From NCBI GenBank assembly GCA_949740725.1, contig CATJIO010000090.1, forward strand, positions 1 to 42,992: a DNA stretch of 42,992 bases, in the 5' to 3' direction. Each line of letters begins with the position of its first letter. Position 1 is the stretch's first letter. Below are positions 8,871-16,104 of this stretch, in pieces. The notes under the pieces were generated by a model, which saw only the letters and a program-made list of their open reading frames with translations, was not told where the DNA came from and did not search any database. The position numbers were made by a program, and so were the translations under genes. Source of the DNA: an uncultured Lachnospiraceae bacterium. GTDB taxonomy: Bacteria; Bacillota; Clostridia; Lachnospirales; Lachnospiraceae.

Positions 8871-9797
8871 CTATCTCCCCTTCCCTTTTCCTAAGATGTC
8901 TGCCAGCCCGCCTTTCATATAACGCGCCTTCCAGGTGGGGATACCTAAGAAGAAGGCCACCACTAAGGCTGAGAGAAGTTTTAACAGATCCGGGTCAATG
9001 CCCAGCCAGATAACGATCTGGAGTACCAGATAGTACACGATGGAGCCCAAGGCCACTCCCAGGAGGCGGAAACCGAAATTGTGGAAAATCTTGCCGAAAA
9101 GCGCTTCCCCGATAATCACCGCCGCCAGACCGATAACAATGGCCCCACGGCCCATATTCACATCCGCGAAACCCTGGTACTGTCCCAGCAGCGCCCCTGC
9201 CAGGGCCACCAGCCCGTTGGAGAGCATCAGCCCCAGCACCCGCGCGAAATCCGTATTGATTCCCTGGGCTCTGGCCATCTTGTCATTGCAGCCAGTGGCC
9301 CGCAGAGAGCAGCCCAGCTCTGTGCCGAAAAACCAGTAGAGAATCAGGATCAATACCACAATCAGCACAGCCACAATAAAAATTGTATTGTTAACGAAGG
9401 GCACATTCTTGATGAATCGCAGGGACACCAGCAGATCAAATTTATCTACATTGATGGCCTGGTTCGCCTTTCCCATAATTTTCAAATTTACAGAATACAG
9501 CCCAAGCTGCGTCAATATACCGGCCAGGATCGCCGGGATACCCATAAAGGTGTGAAAAATTCCAGTGGCCAGTCCAGTAGCCATACCAGCCAGAATAGCC
9601 CCAAACATAGCGGCCCACGCATTCTGTCCTCCAAGCATCAGCATAATACAAACCGCGCCCCCTGTACAGAAGGAGCCGTCCACGGTCAAATCCGCAATAT
9701 CCAAAATACGATAAGTGAGATATACACCGATCGCCATAATTCCCCAGATCAGTCCCTGGGCCGCAGCGCCTGGCAGCGCATTGAATAAACTTGCCAT
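8871..9797 (-). CDS. ABC transporter permease (COG4120 type)
   Basis: A 308-residue very hydrophobic protein with about eight to nine predicted membrane segments. It resembles the branched-chain/sugar-type permease fold: GCSLRATGCNDKMARAQGIN (about residues 171-190) is the cytoplasmic coupling loop contacting the ATPase. It sits between the ATPase gene (3 bases) and the binding-protein gene, from which it is separated by a partial terminator. It probably dimerises to form the import channel. Confidence 0.85.
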   Translation of the reverse strand: MASLFNALPGAAAQGLIWGIMAIGVYLTYRILDIADLTVDGSFCTGGAVCIMLMLGGQNAWAAMFGAILAGMATGLATGIFHTFMGIPAILAGILTQLGLYSVNLKIMGKANQAINVDKFDLLVSLRFIKNVPFVNNTIFIVAVLIVVLILILYWFFGTELGCSLRATGCNDKMARAQGINTDFARVLGLMLSNGLVALAGALLGQYQGFADVNMGRGAIVIGLAAVIIGEALFGKIFHNFGFRLLGVALGSIVYYLVLQIVIWLGIDPDLLKLLSALVVAFFLGIPTWKARYMKGGLADILGKGKGR

Positions 9798-9881
9798 ATC
9801 TTATCCTTTCTAGTATGTGATTACTCCCATCCCTGCCGGGCCTTACCTGGCCACCTAATCCTGCAGTGTGCAGAGCAGTGA

Positions 9882-9922
9882 CAAAAACAACAGCAAGGAA
9901 AGGATTCTCATCCTTGCTGTTG
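9882..9922 (-). terminator. Intercistronic terminator between binding protein and permease
   Basis: A perfect 12-bp stem (9888-9899 with 9911-9922) followed on the minus strand by TTTTTG. It lies inside the operon, so it probably lets only part of transcription continue into permease and ATPase and gives excess binding protein. Confidence 0.8.
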
Positions 9923-9972
9923 TCTGTGTGAAAGAACGGAGAGCTGCGATGTGCCTCTGGCAGATGCGCAGC

Positions 9973-10986
9973 CTACTCCTCGATAGCTACATAGTCGTCA
10001 GGAACGGTAATACCCAGCGCTTCACAGAGCTGCTGATTATACTTCTTGGTAAACTGAGGCGCGTACTCGATAGGCATTTCCGCGATATCCGCCTCCCCGG
10101 TCAAAATCTTTGCCGCCATCTTGCCGGTGCCTACCCCTAAGTCATAATAGCTGATGGATAAAGTCGCCACACCGCAGCCTGCGCAGATACCCTCTTCGCC
10201 GGCGATAACCGGAATTCCCTCTGGCTGACAGATGTTATTGATGATCTCCGCGTTGGCCGCCGCCGTATTGTCTGTGGGAACATAGAGCACGTCATTCTCC
10301 GAGGCCGCCTTGGTCACGATAGATGACAAGTCATTGGAATCTGCAAATGCATAATACTCACAAGTATAACCCAGTCCCTCTAAAGCTGTCTTCACGGTAT
10401 CCACCTGATACTGGGAATTGGCCTCTGCAGAGCAGTACAGCAAGCCGACGTTCTTTGCTTCTGGGAACAGCTCATTGAGCATCGCCGCCTGCTCATCCAA
10501 GGGCGCAAGATCCGAGGTGCCGGAAATATTTCCCCCTACCGTCCCGTCGAAGCCGTCAATCCCCAGGGCCACGCCATACTCGGTTACTGAGGTTCCTAAA
10601 ATCGGGATCTCATTGGTTCCCGCCTGGGCCGCCTGAAGGGCCGGAGTGGCGTTTGCCAAAATCAAATCCACATCTGAAGAGACAAAGCTGTTGATAATGG
10701 TGGAGCAGGTATTGGAATCTCCCTGTGCGTTCTGTTCGTCAAAGGTCACGGCATCGCCCAGCTCCTCCACCAGGGCATCCTTAAAGCCCTGGGTGGCTGC
10801 ATCCAGCGCCGCATGCTGAACCAGCTGGCAAATGCCGACGGTATAGGTCTGACCATCTACAGAAGGTTCTGCCGCCTCTGCCACTGTGGACGCAGCCGTG
10901 GTTTCCGCTTCCTTTGCGCCGCCGCAAGCAGTCATGGACAGCGCCATGGCTCCTGTTAAAAGTACGGATAATGCTTTCTTTTTCAT
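9973..10986 (-). CDS. ABC transporter substrate-binding lipoprotein (COG2984 / TrpX-like)
   Basis: A 337-residue lipoprotein. The N-terminus has Lys residues, a hydrophobic stretch and a lipobox ending TAC-GG with the lipidated Cys at residue 21, then an Ala/Thr/Glu-rich linker. The rest matches the ABC_sub_bind family (two Rossmann-like lobes): the first lobe begins YTVGICQLVQH and contains ANATPALQAAQ; the second contains VGLLYCSAEANSQ and YVPTDNTAAANAE. It delivers a small ligand to the permease downstream. Ligand unknown; tryptophan or another amino acid, or a purine-like compound, are options. The gene has an AGGGAGA ribosome site and a structured leader (see 11016-11155). Confidence 0.88.
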   Translation of the reverse strand: MKKKALSVLLTGAMALSMTACGGAKEAETTAASTVAEAAEPSVDGQTYTVGICQLVQHAALDAATQGFKDALVEELGDAVTFDEQNAQGDSNTCSTIINSFVSSDVDLILANATPALQAAQAGTNEIPILGTSVTEYGVALGIDGFDGTVGGNISGTSDLAPLDEQAAMLNELFPEAKNVGLLYCSAEANSQYQVDTVKTALEGLGYTCEYYAFADSNDLSSIVTKAASENDVLYVPTDNTAAANAEIINNICQPEGIPVIAGEEGICAGCGVATLSISYYDLGVGTGKMAAKILTGEADIAEMPIEYAPQFTKKYNQQLCEALGITVPDDYVAIEE

Positions 10987-11015
10987 AATGTTTTCTCCCT
11001 TGCTTAATAATTGTC

Positions 11016-11040
11016 GGCGGCTAATGTTATGTCTGCCGCC
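11016..11040 (-). other. GC hairpin just upstream of the binding-protein gene
   Basis: GGCGGC (11016-11021) pairs with GCCGCC (11035-11040) around a 13-base loop. It ends about 30 bases before the start codon and is not followed by a T run, so it is not a standard terminator. It may be part of a leader control element. Confidence 0.45.
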
Positions 11041-11049
11041 AAACTATTA

Positions 11050-11155
11050 GGTATCATACTACAAAAATTCCTGTCCGTCAATTTCATTGCTTTAATTTTA
11101 TGTGAATTTAAAGCAATAAAGTCAAAAAACAGGAATTTCATTTGTCTGTGATACC
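11050..11155. repeat. 106-bp imperfect palindrome in the leader of the ABC uptake operon
   Basis: Three perfect arm pairs share essentially one centre near 11102: GGTATCA (11050-11056) with TGATACC (11149-11155), AAATTCCTGT (11065-11074) with ACAGGAATTT (11129-11138), and ATTGCTTTAA (11086-11095) with TTAAAGCAAT (11108-11117). The bases between arms are also similar. A possible minus-strand promoter lies inside: TTGACT (11120-11125), 19-base spacer, TAAAAT (11095-11100). It may be an operator, a folded leader or a small MITE-like element. Confidence 0.75.
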
Positions 11156-11175
11156 CTTATTTTCCTAATTTTAAA

Positions 11176-12840
11176 TTACATCTCATCCCGCACATACCCA
11201 GCAATATTCACCGCATGGTCTGACACCCGCTCCAGATTGCTCAAGGCGTCCAGAAAAATCACACCGTGCTCTGTCCGGCACCGATTTTGAGACAGACGCT
11301 CGATGTGCCGCTCTCGCAAATCTTCCTCCAGATTGTCCACTTGTTCTTCCTTCTGGATTACCCGACGAACCTCCGCCATATCGTGATCCTCCCTGGCCTT
11401 TACCGCATGGGCCACGGAAAAGGACACCATCTGAAGCATAGCCTCCAGCTCTTCATTCGCTTCCTGGGAAAAAAGGACCTGATCCCGTATCTTTTCTTCC
11501 GCCAGCTCTGCCAGGTTCTGGCTGTGGTCGCCGATACGCTCAATGTCACTGATGGTGTAGAATAAATCCTTCACCAAAAGGTGTTGCTGATTATTTAGGG
11601 AAAGATTATTCACCTTCACCAGATAGCCGGTGAGCATGCTCTCCATATGATTAATGGTCTCTTCATTCTTCATTACCTGGTCAATGGCAGATCGGCTGTT
11701 ACGCAGCAGAGCCTCCCCAGCAATCTTTAAATTCATCAGCGCAGTCTCTCCCATGCGCACCACTTCCCGCTCAAGCTGCTGAATGGCCAGGGAAGGAGTC
11801 TCCAGAATACGGTTGTCCAGATGACGGAACATCTCCTCTTCCCTATCCTCCTCATCGGCCCTTGCCTCGTTTTCCTCATCCTTAATCAGGATCTGAGACA
11901 GCCTTACCAGGACGCCGGCAAAGGGAAAGAGAAGGATGGTGTTGGTTACATTAAAAATCGTGTGAAAAACCGAGATCTCCACGCTGTTTATGGGGCTTCC
12001 CCCGAAGGCCGGCCAGAAGAAAAAGATCGCCGTCATCACCAGGCCGAAAAGTAGCGCGCCCACGCAGTTAAATAGAAGGTGGATCACCGCCGCCCGCTTG
12101 GCTGTTGGATGAGCCCCCATTCCGGAGAGAAGGGCGGTAACGCAGGTGCCGATATTTTGGCCCAGGGTAACGAATGCGGCAGACTGCCAGTTCACCATCC
12201 CATTAAGCGCCAGAGTCTGGAGGATTCCCACAGACGCTGAGGAGCTTTGAATCAACGCGGTCACCCCGGCCCCAGCCAGGATTCCCAGAAGTGGATTTCT
12301 CCCCAGGACGGAAAAGGCCTGGGCAAATACCGGGGAATCCCGGTAAGGTTTAATGGAAGAGGACATCAGATCCAGCCCGATGAACAGAAGGCCGAAACCC
12401 ACCAGGATCTCTCCTGCCTGCTTCTTCCTGGAATCCTTGGAAAACATGGACCAGGCGGCCCCCAGTCCCACTGCCAAAGGCGCAAAAAACTCTGGCTTCA
12501 TCACCGCCCCCCACTGGTTCATGGATACAATCCAGCTGGTGATGGTGGTTCCAATATTCGCGCCCATAATAATCCCCACCGCCTGGGTAAGGTTTAAGAT
12601 CCCCGCATTCACAAAGCCCACCACCATCACCGTAGCTGCGGAAGAGCTCTGAATAATGGCGGTAATCCCTGCTCCTACGAAAACCCCCATGAGACGGCTG
12701 CTGGTCAAAACCCCCAGAAGCCGCTGCAGACGGCTACCCGCTGACTTTTGCAGGCCGTCCGCCATGGCATTCATGCCATATAAAAACATTCCTAGTCCGC
12801 CGATAAACTGAAAGCAAACGCCCAAAACTTCGATTTTCAT
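11176..12840 (-). CDS. Na+/phosphate cotransporter-family protein with PhoU-like tail
   Basis: A 554-residue protein of the Na/Pi-cotransporter II family. Two inverted membrane halves each carry the QSSSA motif (ITAIIQSSSAATVM and VTALIQSSSASVG), the hallmark of this family's transport core, with GxNIGT(T/C) after each. The C-terminal ~220 residues are helical and PhoU-like (ERIGDHSQNLAELAEE, NLERVSDHAVNIAGY), as in YjbB/NptA-type proteins. It probably moves phosphate with sodium. ATG 12840 is preferred over the adjacent ATG 12843 because AAAGGAGG then has a 5-base spacer; the GTG at 12870 lies upstream of that site. Upstream TTTACA repeats suggest control by phosphate. Confidence 0.9.
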   Translation of the reverse strand: MKIEVLGVCFQFIGGLGMFLYGMNAMADGLQKSAGSRLQRLLGVLTSSRLMGVFVGAGITAIIQSSSAATVMVVGFVNAGILNLTQAVGIIMGANIGTTITSWIVSMNQWGAVMKPEFFAPLAVGLGAAWSMFSKDSRKKQAGEILVGFGLLFIGLDLMSSSIKPYRDSPVFAQAFSVLGRNPLLGILAGAGVTALIQSSSASVGILQTLALNGMVNWQSAAFVTLGQNIGTCVTALLSGMGAHPTAKRAAVIHLLFNCVGALLFGLVMTAIFFFWPAFGGSPINSVEISVFHTIFNVTNTILLFPFAGVLVRLSQILIKDEENEARADEEDREEEMFRHLDNRILETPSLAIQQLEREVVRMGETALMNLKIAGEALLRNSRSAIDQVMKNEETINHMESMLTGYLVKVNNLSLNNQQHLLVKDLFYTISDIERIGDHSQNLAELAEEKIRDQVLFSQEANEELEAMLQMVSFSVAHAVKAREDHDMAEVRRVIQKEEQVDNLEEDLRERHIERLSQNRCRTEHGVIFLDALSNLERVSDHAVNIAGYVRDEM

Positions 12841-12926
12841 CATTCCCTCCTTTGATTTTCGCTGGTACACTTTCCGTGTCCAGGAAACATCGTCAGGGAA
12901 AAATCATCCTATTCCCTGTATGTATC

Positions 12927-12981
12927 AGCATACCAGGCGAATGTAAAATCAAATGCAGAGGTTATGTAAAATCCATGTAAA
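12927..12981 (-). promoter_or_regulatory. Putative PHO box and promoter for the Na/Pi gene
   Basis: The minus strand has TTTACA (12981-12976), TTTACA (12970-12965), TCTGCA (12959-12954) and TTTACA (12947-12942), with spacing 11, 11 and 12 bases. PhoP-type regulators of Gram-positives bind TT(A/C/T)ACA-like direct repeats at about 11-bp spacing. An extended -10, TGGTATGCT (12935-12927), follows directly, as expected for an activated promoter. It lies about 90 bases before the start of a phosphate transporter. Confidence 0.65.
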
Positions 12982-13068
12982 GTTTCTGGTCTCTGTCTGT
13001 TTTAGTTTGCGCTGTTTTTCCATATTTATACTTCATGGGAGTGGATTACCTGCCTACAGATGTTGCCC

Positions 13069-14106
13069 TTACTTCAGGATCTCCCGGTAGAGGCGCAGCA
13101 CATTGCCGTAAAATACCCCTTCAATCTCACCAGTAGTAAAACCTTCTCGTTCCATGGCCTGGGCCAACAGCTGCATCTGTGAAGCGTCATGGATCTCCAC
13201 CTGATTTCCAATCCCATCAAAGTCCGATCCCAAGCCAATCACGCCAATGCCCCCCACTTGCTTCATATGGTGGATGTGGCGGATCATGTCGCTGATATAG
13301 GACATGGCGGGCTCTGCTCCCCCTTCCTCTTCTCTCAAGAAGGCGGCGCAGAAATTAATGCCAGCCACGCCGCCACGCTCCGCCAGCTCCCGTATCATCT
13401 CGTCCGTCAGGTTCCTGGGGTGGGGGGTGACAGCCCGGCAGTTGGAATGGCTGGCCACAAAGGGCTTTTTTGTGTGGCGGAACACATCCCAGATCCCGCC
13501 GTCATTTAAGTGGGAGATGTCCACAATCATCCCCAGGCGCTCCATCTCCTGCAAAAATTCGATTCCTTTGTCCGTCAGGCCGTGCTCCTTATCGGGCACA
13601 CTGATCCAGTGCTCTGGCTCTGTCTCCAACTTCTTGTTGGGCCAGCCCAGCTCATTGGGGAAATTCCAGGTGATGGTCATCATCCGCACCCCAAGCTCAT
13701 AGAGGATTCTCAGATAAGCCAGCTCTCCCTGGCATACGCCCCCCTCCTCCACAGTCAGCAGGGCGGACATCCTGCCATTCTTCCAGTTCTTTTCCAAATC
13801 CTGATAGCTTCTCACGATTCCAATCTTGTCTTCATGGGCTTTCATCTCCGTGAAAAAAACATCGGCCAGCTTCATGCAGTACTCGAAGGGCCGTTCCCCA
13901 GCCCGATCTAAGTGGGTGAACAAGGCAAAATTCTGGAGGCCGTAGCCGCCCTGCTCCATTTTGGTTAAATTTACGTGCAGATCGTGATCCAGGATGGAAG
14001 CGTTGCCCCCATCCCGGTGATTGTAGTATAGTTCCGCGATAGTGTCGCAGTGCATGTCAATTACTTTTACCATTGGGATTCCTCTTTTCCTTAGATGATC
14101 GTTCAT
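13069..14106 (-). CDS. Peptidase family M19 (renal dipeptidase-like)
   Basis: A 345-residue metallo-dipeptidase of the amidohydrolase fold. Metal ligands are visible: DMHCDT (His and Asp), TVEEGG (the bridging Glu), DISHL and ASHSNCR (His residues), and GLGSDFDG (Asp). The family hydrolyses dipeptides, including those with D-amino acids. Two starts are possible: ATG 14106 with GGAGG nine bases upstream, and ATG 14073 with a weaker GAGGA site that gives the family-typical MVKVIDMHCDT. It follows the MacB-type permease by about 90 bases and may be co-transcribed; a hairpin lies in between. It could serve in turnover of exported or cell-wall-derived peptides, but that link is only positional. 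Confidence 0.88.
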   Translation of the reverse strand: MNDHLRKRGIPMVKVIDMHCDTIAELYYNHRDGGNASILDHDLHVNLTKMEQGGYGLQNFALFTHLDRAGERPFEYCMKLADVFFTEMKAHEDKIGIVRSYQDLEKNWKNGRMSALLTVEEGGVCQGELAYLRILYELGVRMMTITWNFPNELGWPNKKLETEPEHWISVPDKEHGLTDKGIEFLQEMERLGMIVDISHLNDGGIWDVFRHTKKPFVASHSNCRAVTPHPRNLTDEMIRELAERGGVAGINFCAAFLREEEGGAEPAMSYISDMIRHIHHMKQVGGIGVIGLGSDFDGIGNQVEIHDASQMQLLAQAMEREGFTTGEIEGVFYGNVLRLYREILK

Positions 14107-14120
14107 CGTTTACCGCCTCC

Positions 14121-14162
14121 AAAGTCATGTAACCACAGGCGAAAGATCGGATACATGACTTT
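14121..14162 (-). other. Hairpin ending at the dipeptidase ribosome site
   Basis: A perfect 10-bp inverted repeat, AAAGTCATGT (14121-14130) and ACATGACTTT (14153-14162), with a 22-base loop. On the minus strand its 3' arm runs directly into GGAGG for ATG 14106. No T run follows, so it is more likely a leader structure than a terminator. Confidence 0.5.
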
Positions 14163-14195
14163 TTAAACGATTATACCATACTGCAGTGCGATTGT

Positions 14196-15374
14196 CTAAT
14201 CAGTCCGCAGGGCATCAATAGGATTTAGCTTTGCTGCCCGGTTCGCCGGCATATATCCGAAGATCAGGCCAATCCCTACTGACACGCTGAAGGAGATAAT
14301 CACCGCAATGGGCGTTGGGGTAGCGTTAATCCCGATCAAACTTCCGACGATGCTGGTGGCTCCCGCCCCCAAAAGGATTCCGATGATCCCACCGATGGAA
14401 CTGGTCACCGCTGCCTCGATAACAAACTGTTGCATAATCACGCCCCGTTTCGCCCCCAGGGACTTCCGGATGCCGATCTCCCGGGTCCGCTCAGTTACGG
14501 ACACCAGCATGATATTCATCACCCCCACCCCGGCCACCAGAAGGGAAATCCCAGCGATACCGCCCAGCATGGCCGACATCATCGCAATCTGCTCATTGAG
14601 GGAATCCAGCATCTCGCTGTTTGCCATAACCCGGTACAGATCATCGTCCTTATAAATCTCGTGGAGGAAATTTTCCAAAAGCTCTTTACAAGCATCTGTG
14701 TCATCCACATTCCTTGTGGCGAAGATATAGCTGTTGATGTCCGCGCTCCGGCTCATTTTCGTTGCCACCGTATAAGGAATCCAGAGAAAGTCATCGGTCC
14801 CTCCTTCATCCAAGCCATCCTCATCCTGCCGCTCCACCACACCGGCCACCTGGAAAGCATAGCCATTGACCTTGATGGTCTCGCCCATGGCCTTTTCCGG
14901 GCTTCCAAACAGCTCTGCCGCCACATAATAACCGATCACACAGATTTTATTTCGGGAAAGCAGGTCCGCATACTGGATATTCCGTCCGGCCTCCAGCTCA
15001 TATCCCTTGATCGCCAGATATTCCTCGCTGTAACCTCCCACAGAGGTGGCGGTGAGGGAATCGTTCCCCTGCTTCAAGGTGGCGCTCACGGATACGGAAG
15101 GGGTCATCTGGGCAAAAACCTCTGAATGCTCTCCATAAAATTCATACATCTCATCCACACTGGCTGCCCGTGAGGAGAGATTGGTCAGGCGAACCGTCAT
15201 CTGATTCACCCCCATGCTGGCGAAATTCTCTACTACCGAGGACATATAGCCATTCACTAGGCTGACCAGGATAATCACCGAGGCCACGCCGATGATAATG
15301 CCCAGCATGGTGAGAAAGGACCGCATTTTATTGCTCCAGATGCTCTTTAAGGCTAATTTAAAGGATTGCAGCAT
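14196..15374 (-). CDS. MacB/FtsX-type ABC transporter permease
   Basis: A 392-residue permease with the MacB topology: one N-terminal membrane segment (MLGIIIGVASVIILVSLV region), a large extracellular MacB-PCD domain (about residues 45-260), then three membrane segments near the C-terminus. The conserved TERTREIGIRKSLGAKRG loop (about 290-310) is the coupling helix. It pairs with the ATPase gene just upstream, which it overlaps by 17 bases. With the adaptor gene it forms a tripartite-like system used in Gram-positives for peptide or drug export or for sensing. Confidence 0.9.
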   Translation of the reverse strand: MLQSFKLALKSIWSNKMRSFLTMLGIIIGVASVIILVSLVNGYMSSVVENFASMGVNQMTVRLTNLSSRAASVDEMYEFYGEHSEVFAQMTPSVSVSATLKQGNDSLTATSVGGYSEEYLAIKGYELEAGRNIQYADLLSRNKICVIGYYVAAELFGSPEKAMGETIKVNGYAFQVAGVVERQDEDGLDEGGTDDFLWIPYTVATKMSRSADINSYIFATRNVDDTDACKELLENFLHEIYKDDDLYRVMANSEMLDSLNEQIAMMSAMLGGIAGISLLVAGVGVMNIMLVSVTERTREIGIRKSLGAKRGVIMQQFVIEAAVTSSIGGIIGILLGAGATSIVGSLIGINATPTPIAVIISFSVSVGIGLIFGYMPANRAAKLNPIDALRTD

Positions 15375-16065
15375 AGTCGTTCACATCTCCGTCAAAATTA
15401 ATCCTTCCATCATGAATCCGCACCACCCGCTTCGCTTCCATGGCAATGGAACTGTCATGGGTGATCATCACAATGGTATTTCCTTCTTCATTTAATTGTG
15501 TTAAAAAATTCAGCACATCCCGGCTGGTCTTAGAATCCAAAGCTCCGGTGGGCTCATCTGCCAGAATGAGCGACGGGCTCCCTGCCAATGCCCTAGCAAT
15601 GGAAACCCTCTGCTGCTGTCCACCGGAAAGCTGGGAAGGCATATTCTTCCACTTTTCCTTCAGCCCCACCCGTTCCAGGGAAGCCAGCGCCCGCTCCCTC
15701 CGCTCCTGGGCGGGAACCCCGGCATAGAGAAGCGGCAGCTCCACATTTTCCAAAAGGTTCAGCTTGGGGAGGAGATTGTACTGCTGAAAAATAAAACCAA
15801 TCATCTTATTCCGGATCCCTGCCAGCTCATCATCCTCCATATCGCTTACATCCTCGCCTCCCAGGAAATACTCCCCGGAGGAAGGCACATCCAGAGCGCC
15901 GATGATATTCATCAGCGTAGACTTCCCGCTTCCCGACTTTCCCACAATAGCCACGAACTCACCCCGGCAGATGGTTAGGGAAATACCGTCATTTGCCCGG
16001 ACTTCCTCCTCTCCCATCTGGTAAATCTTGTAAATATTTCTCAATTCAATCAATGGCTGACTCAT
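15358..16065 (-). CDS. MacB/LolD-type ABC transporter ATP-binding protein
   Basis: A 235-residue ATPase with Walker A GKSGSGKST, Q-loop FIFQQYNLLP, signature LSGGQQQR, Walker B LILADEPTGALD and H-loop MITHDSSIA. The FQQYNLLP and ADEPTGALD wording is characteristic of the MacB/LolD/BceA branch. It overlaps the permease start by 17 bases and follows the adaptor gene by 39 bases, giving the order adaptor, ATPase, permease. Confidence 0.92.
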   Translation of the reverse strand: MSQPLIELRNIYKIYQMGEEEVRANDGISLTICRGEFVAIVGKSGSGKSTLMNIIGALDVPSSGEYFLGGEDVSDMEDDELAGIRNKMIGFIFQQYNLLPKLNLLENVELPLLYAGVPAQERRERALASLERVGLKEKWKNMPSQLSGGQQQRVSIARALAGSPSLILADEPTGALDSKTSRDVLNFLTQLNEEGNTIVMITHDSSIAMEAKRVVRIHDGRINFDGDVNDYAAIL

Positions 16066-16104
16066 CTTTTCCCTCCGAACCCCTGTGTGCAGATAGACCG
16101 TACA

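Noticed and set aside
9081-9788. Plus-strand open frame opposite the ABC permease
   Set aside because: Translation is Gln/His-rich and without family features; the permease on the minus strand explains the region.
11050-11155. T-box or known riboswitch before the trpX-like gene
   Set aside because: No T-box sequence (AGGGUGGNACCGCG-like) and no other riboswitch core was recognised; only the palindrome is clear.
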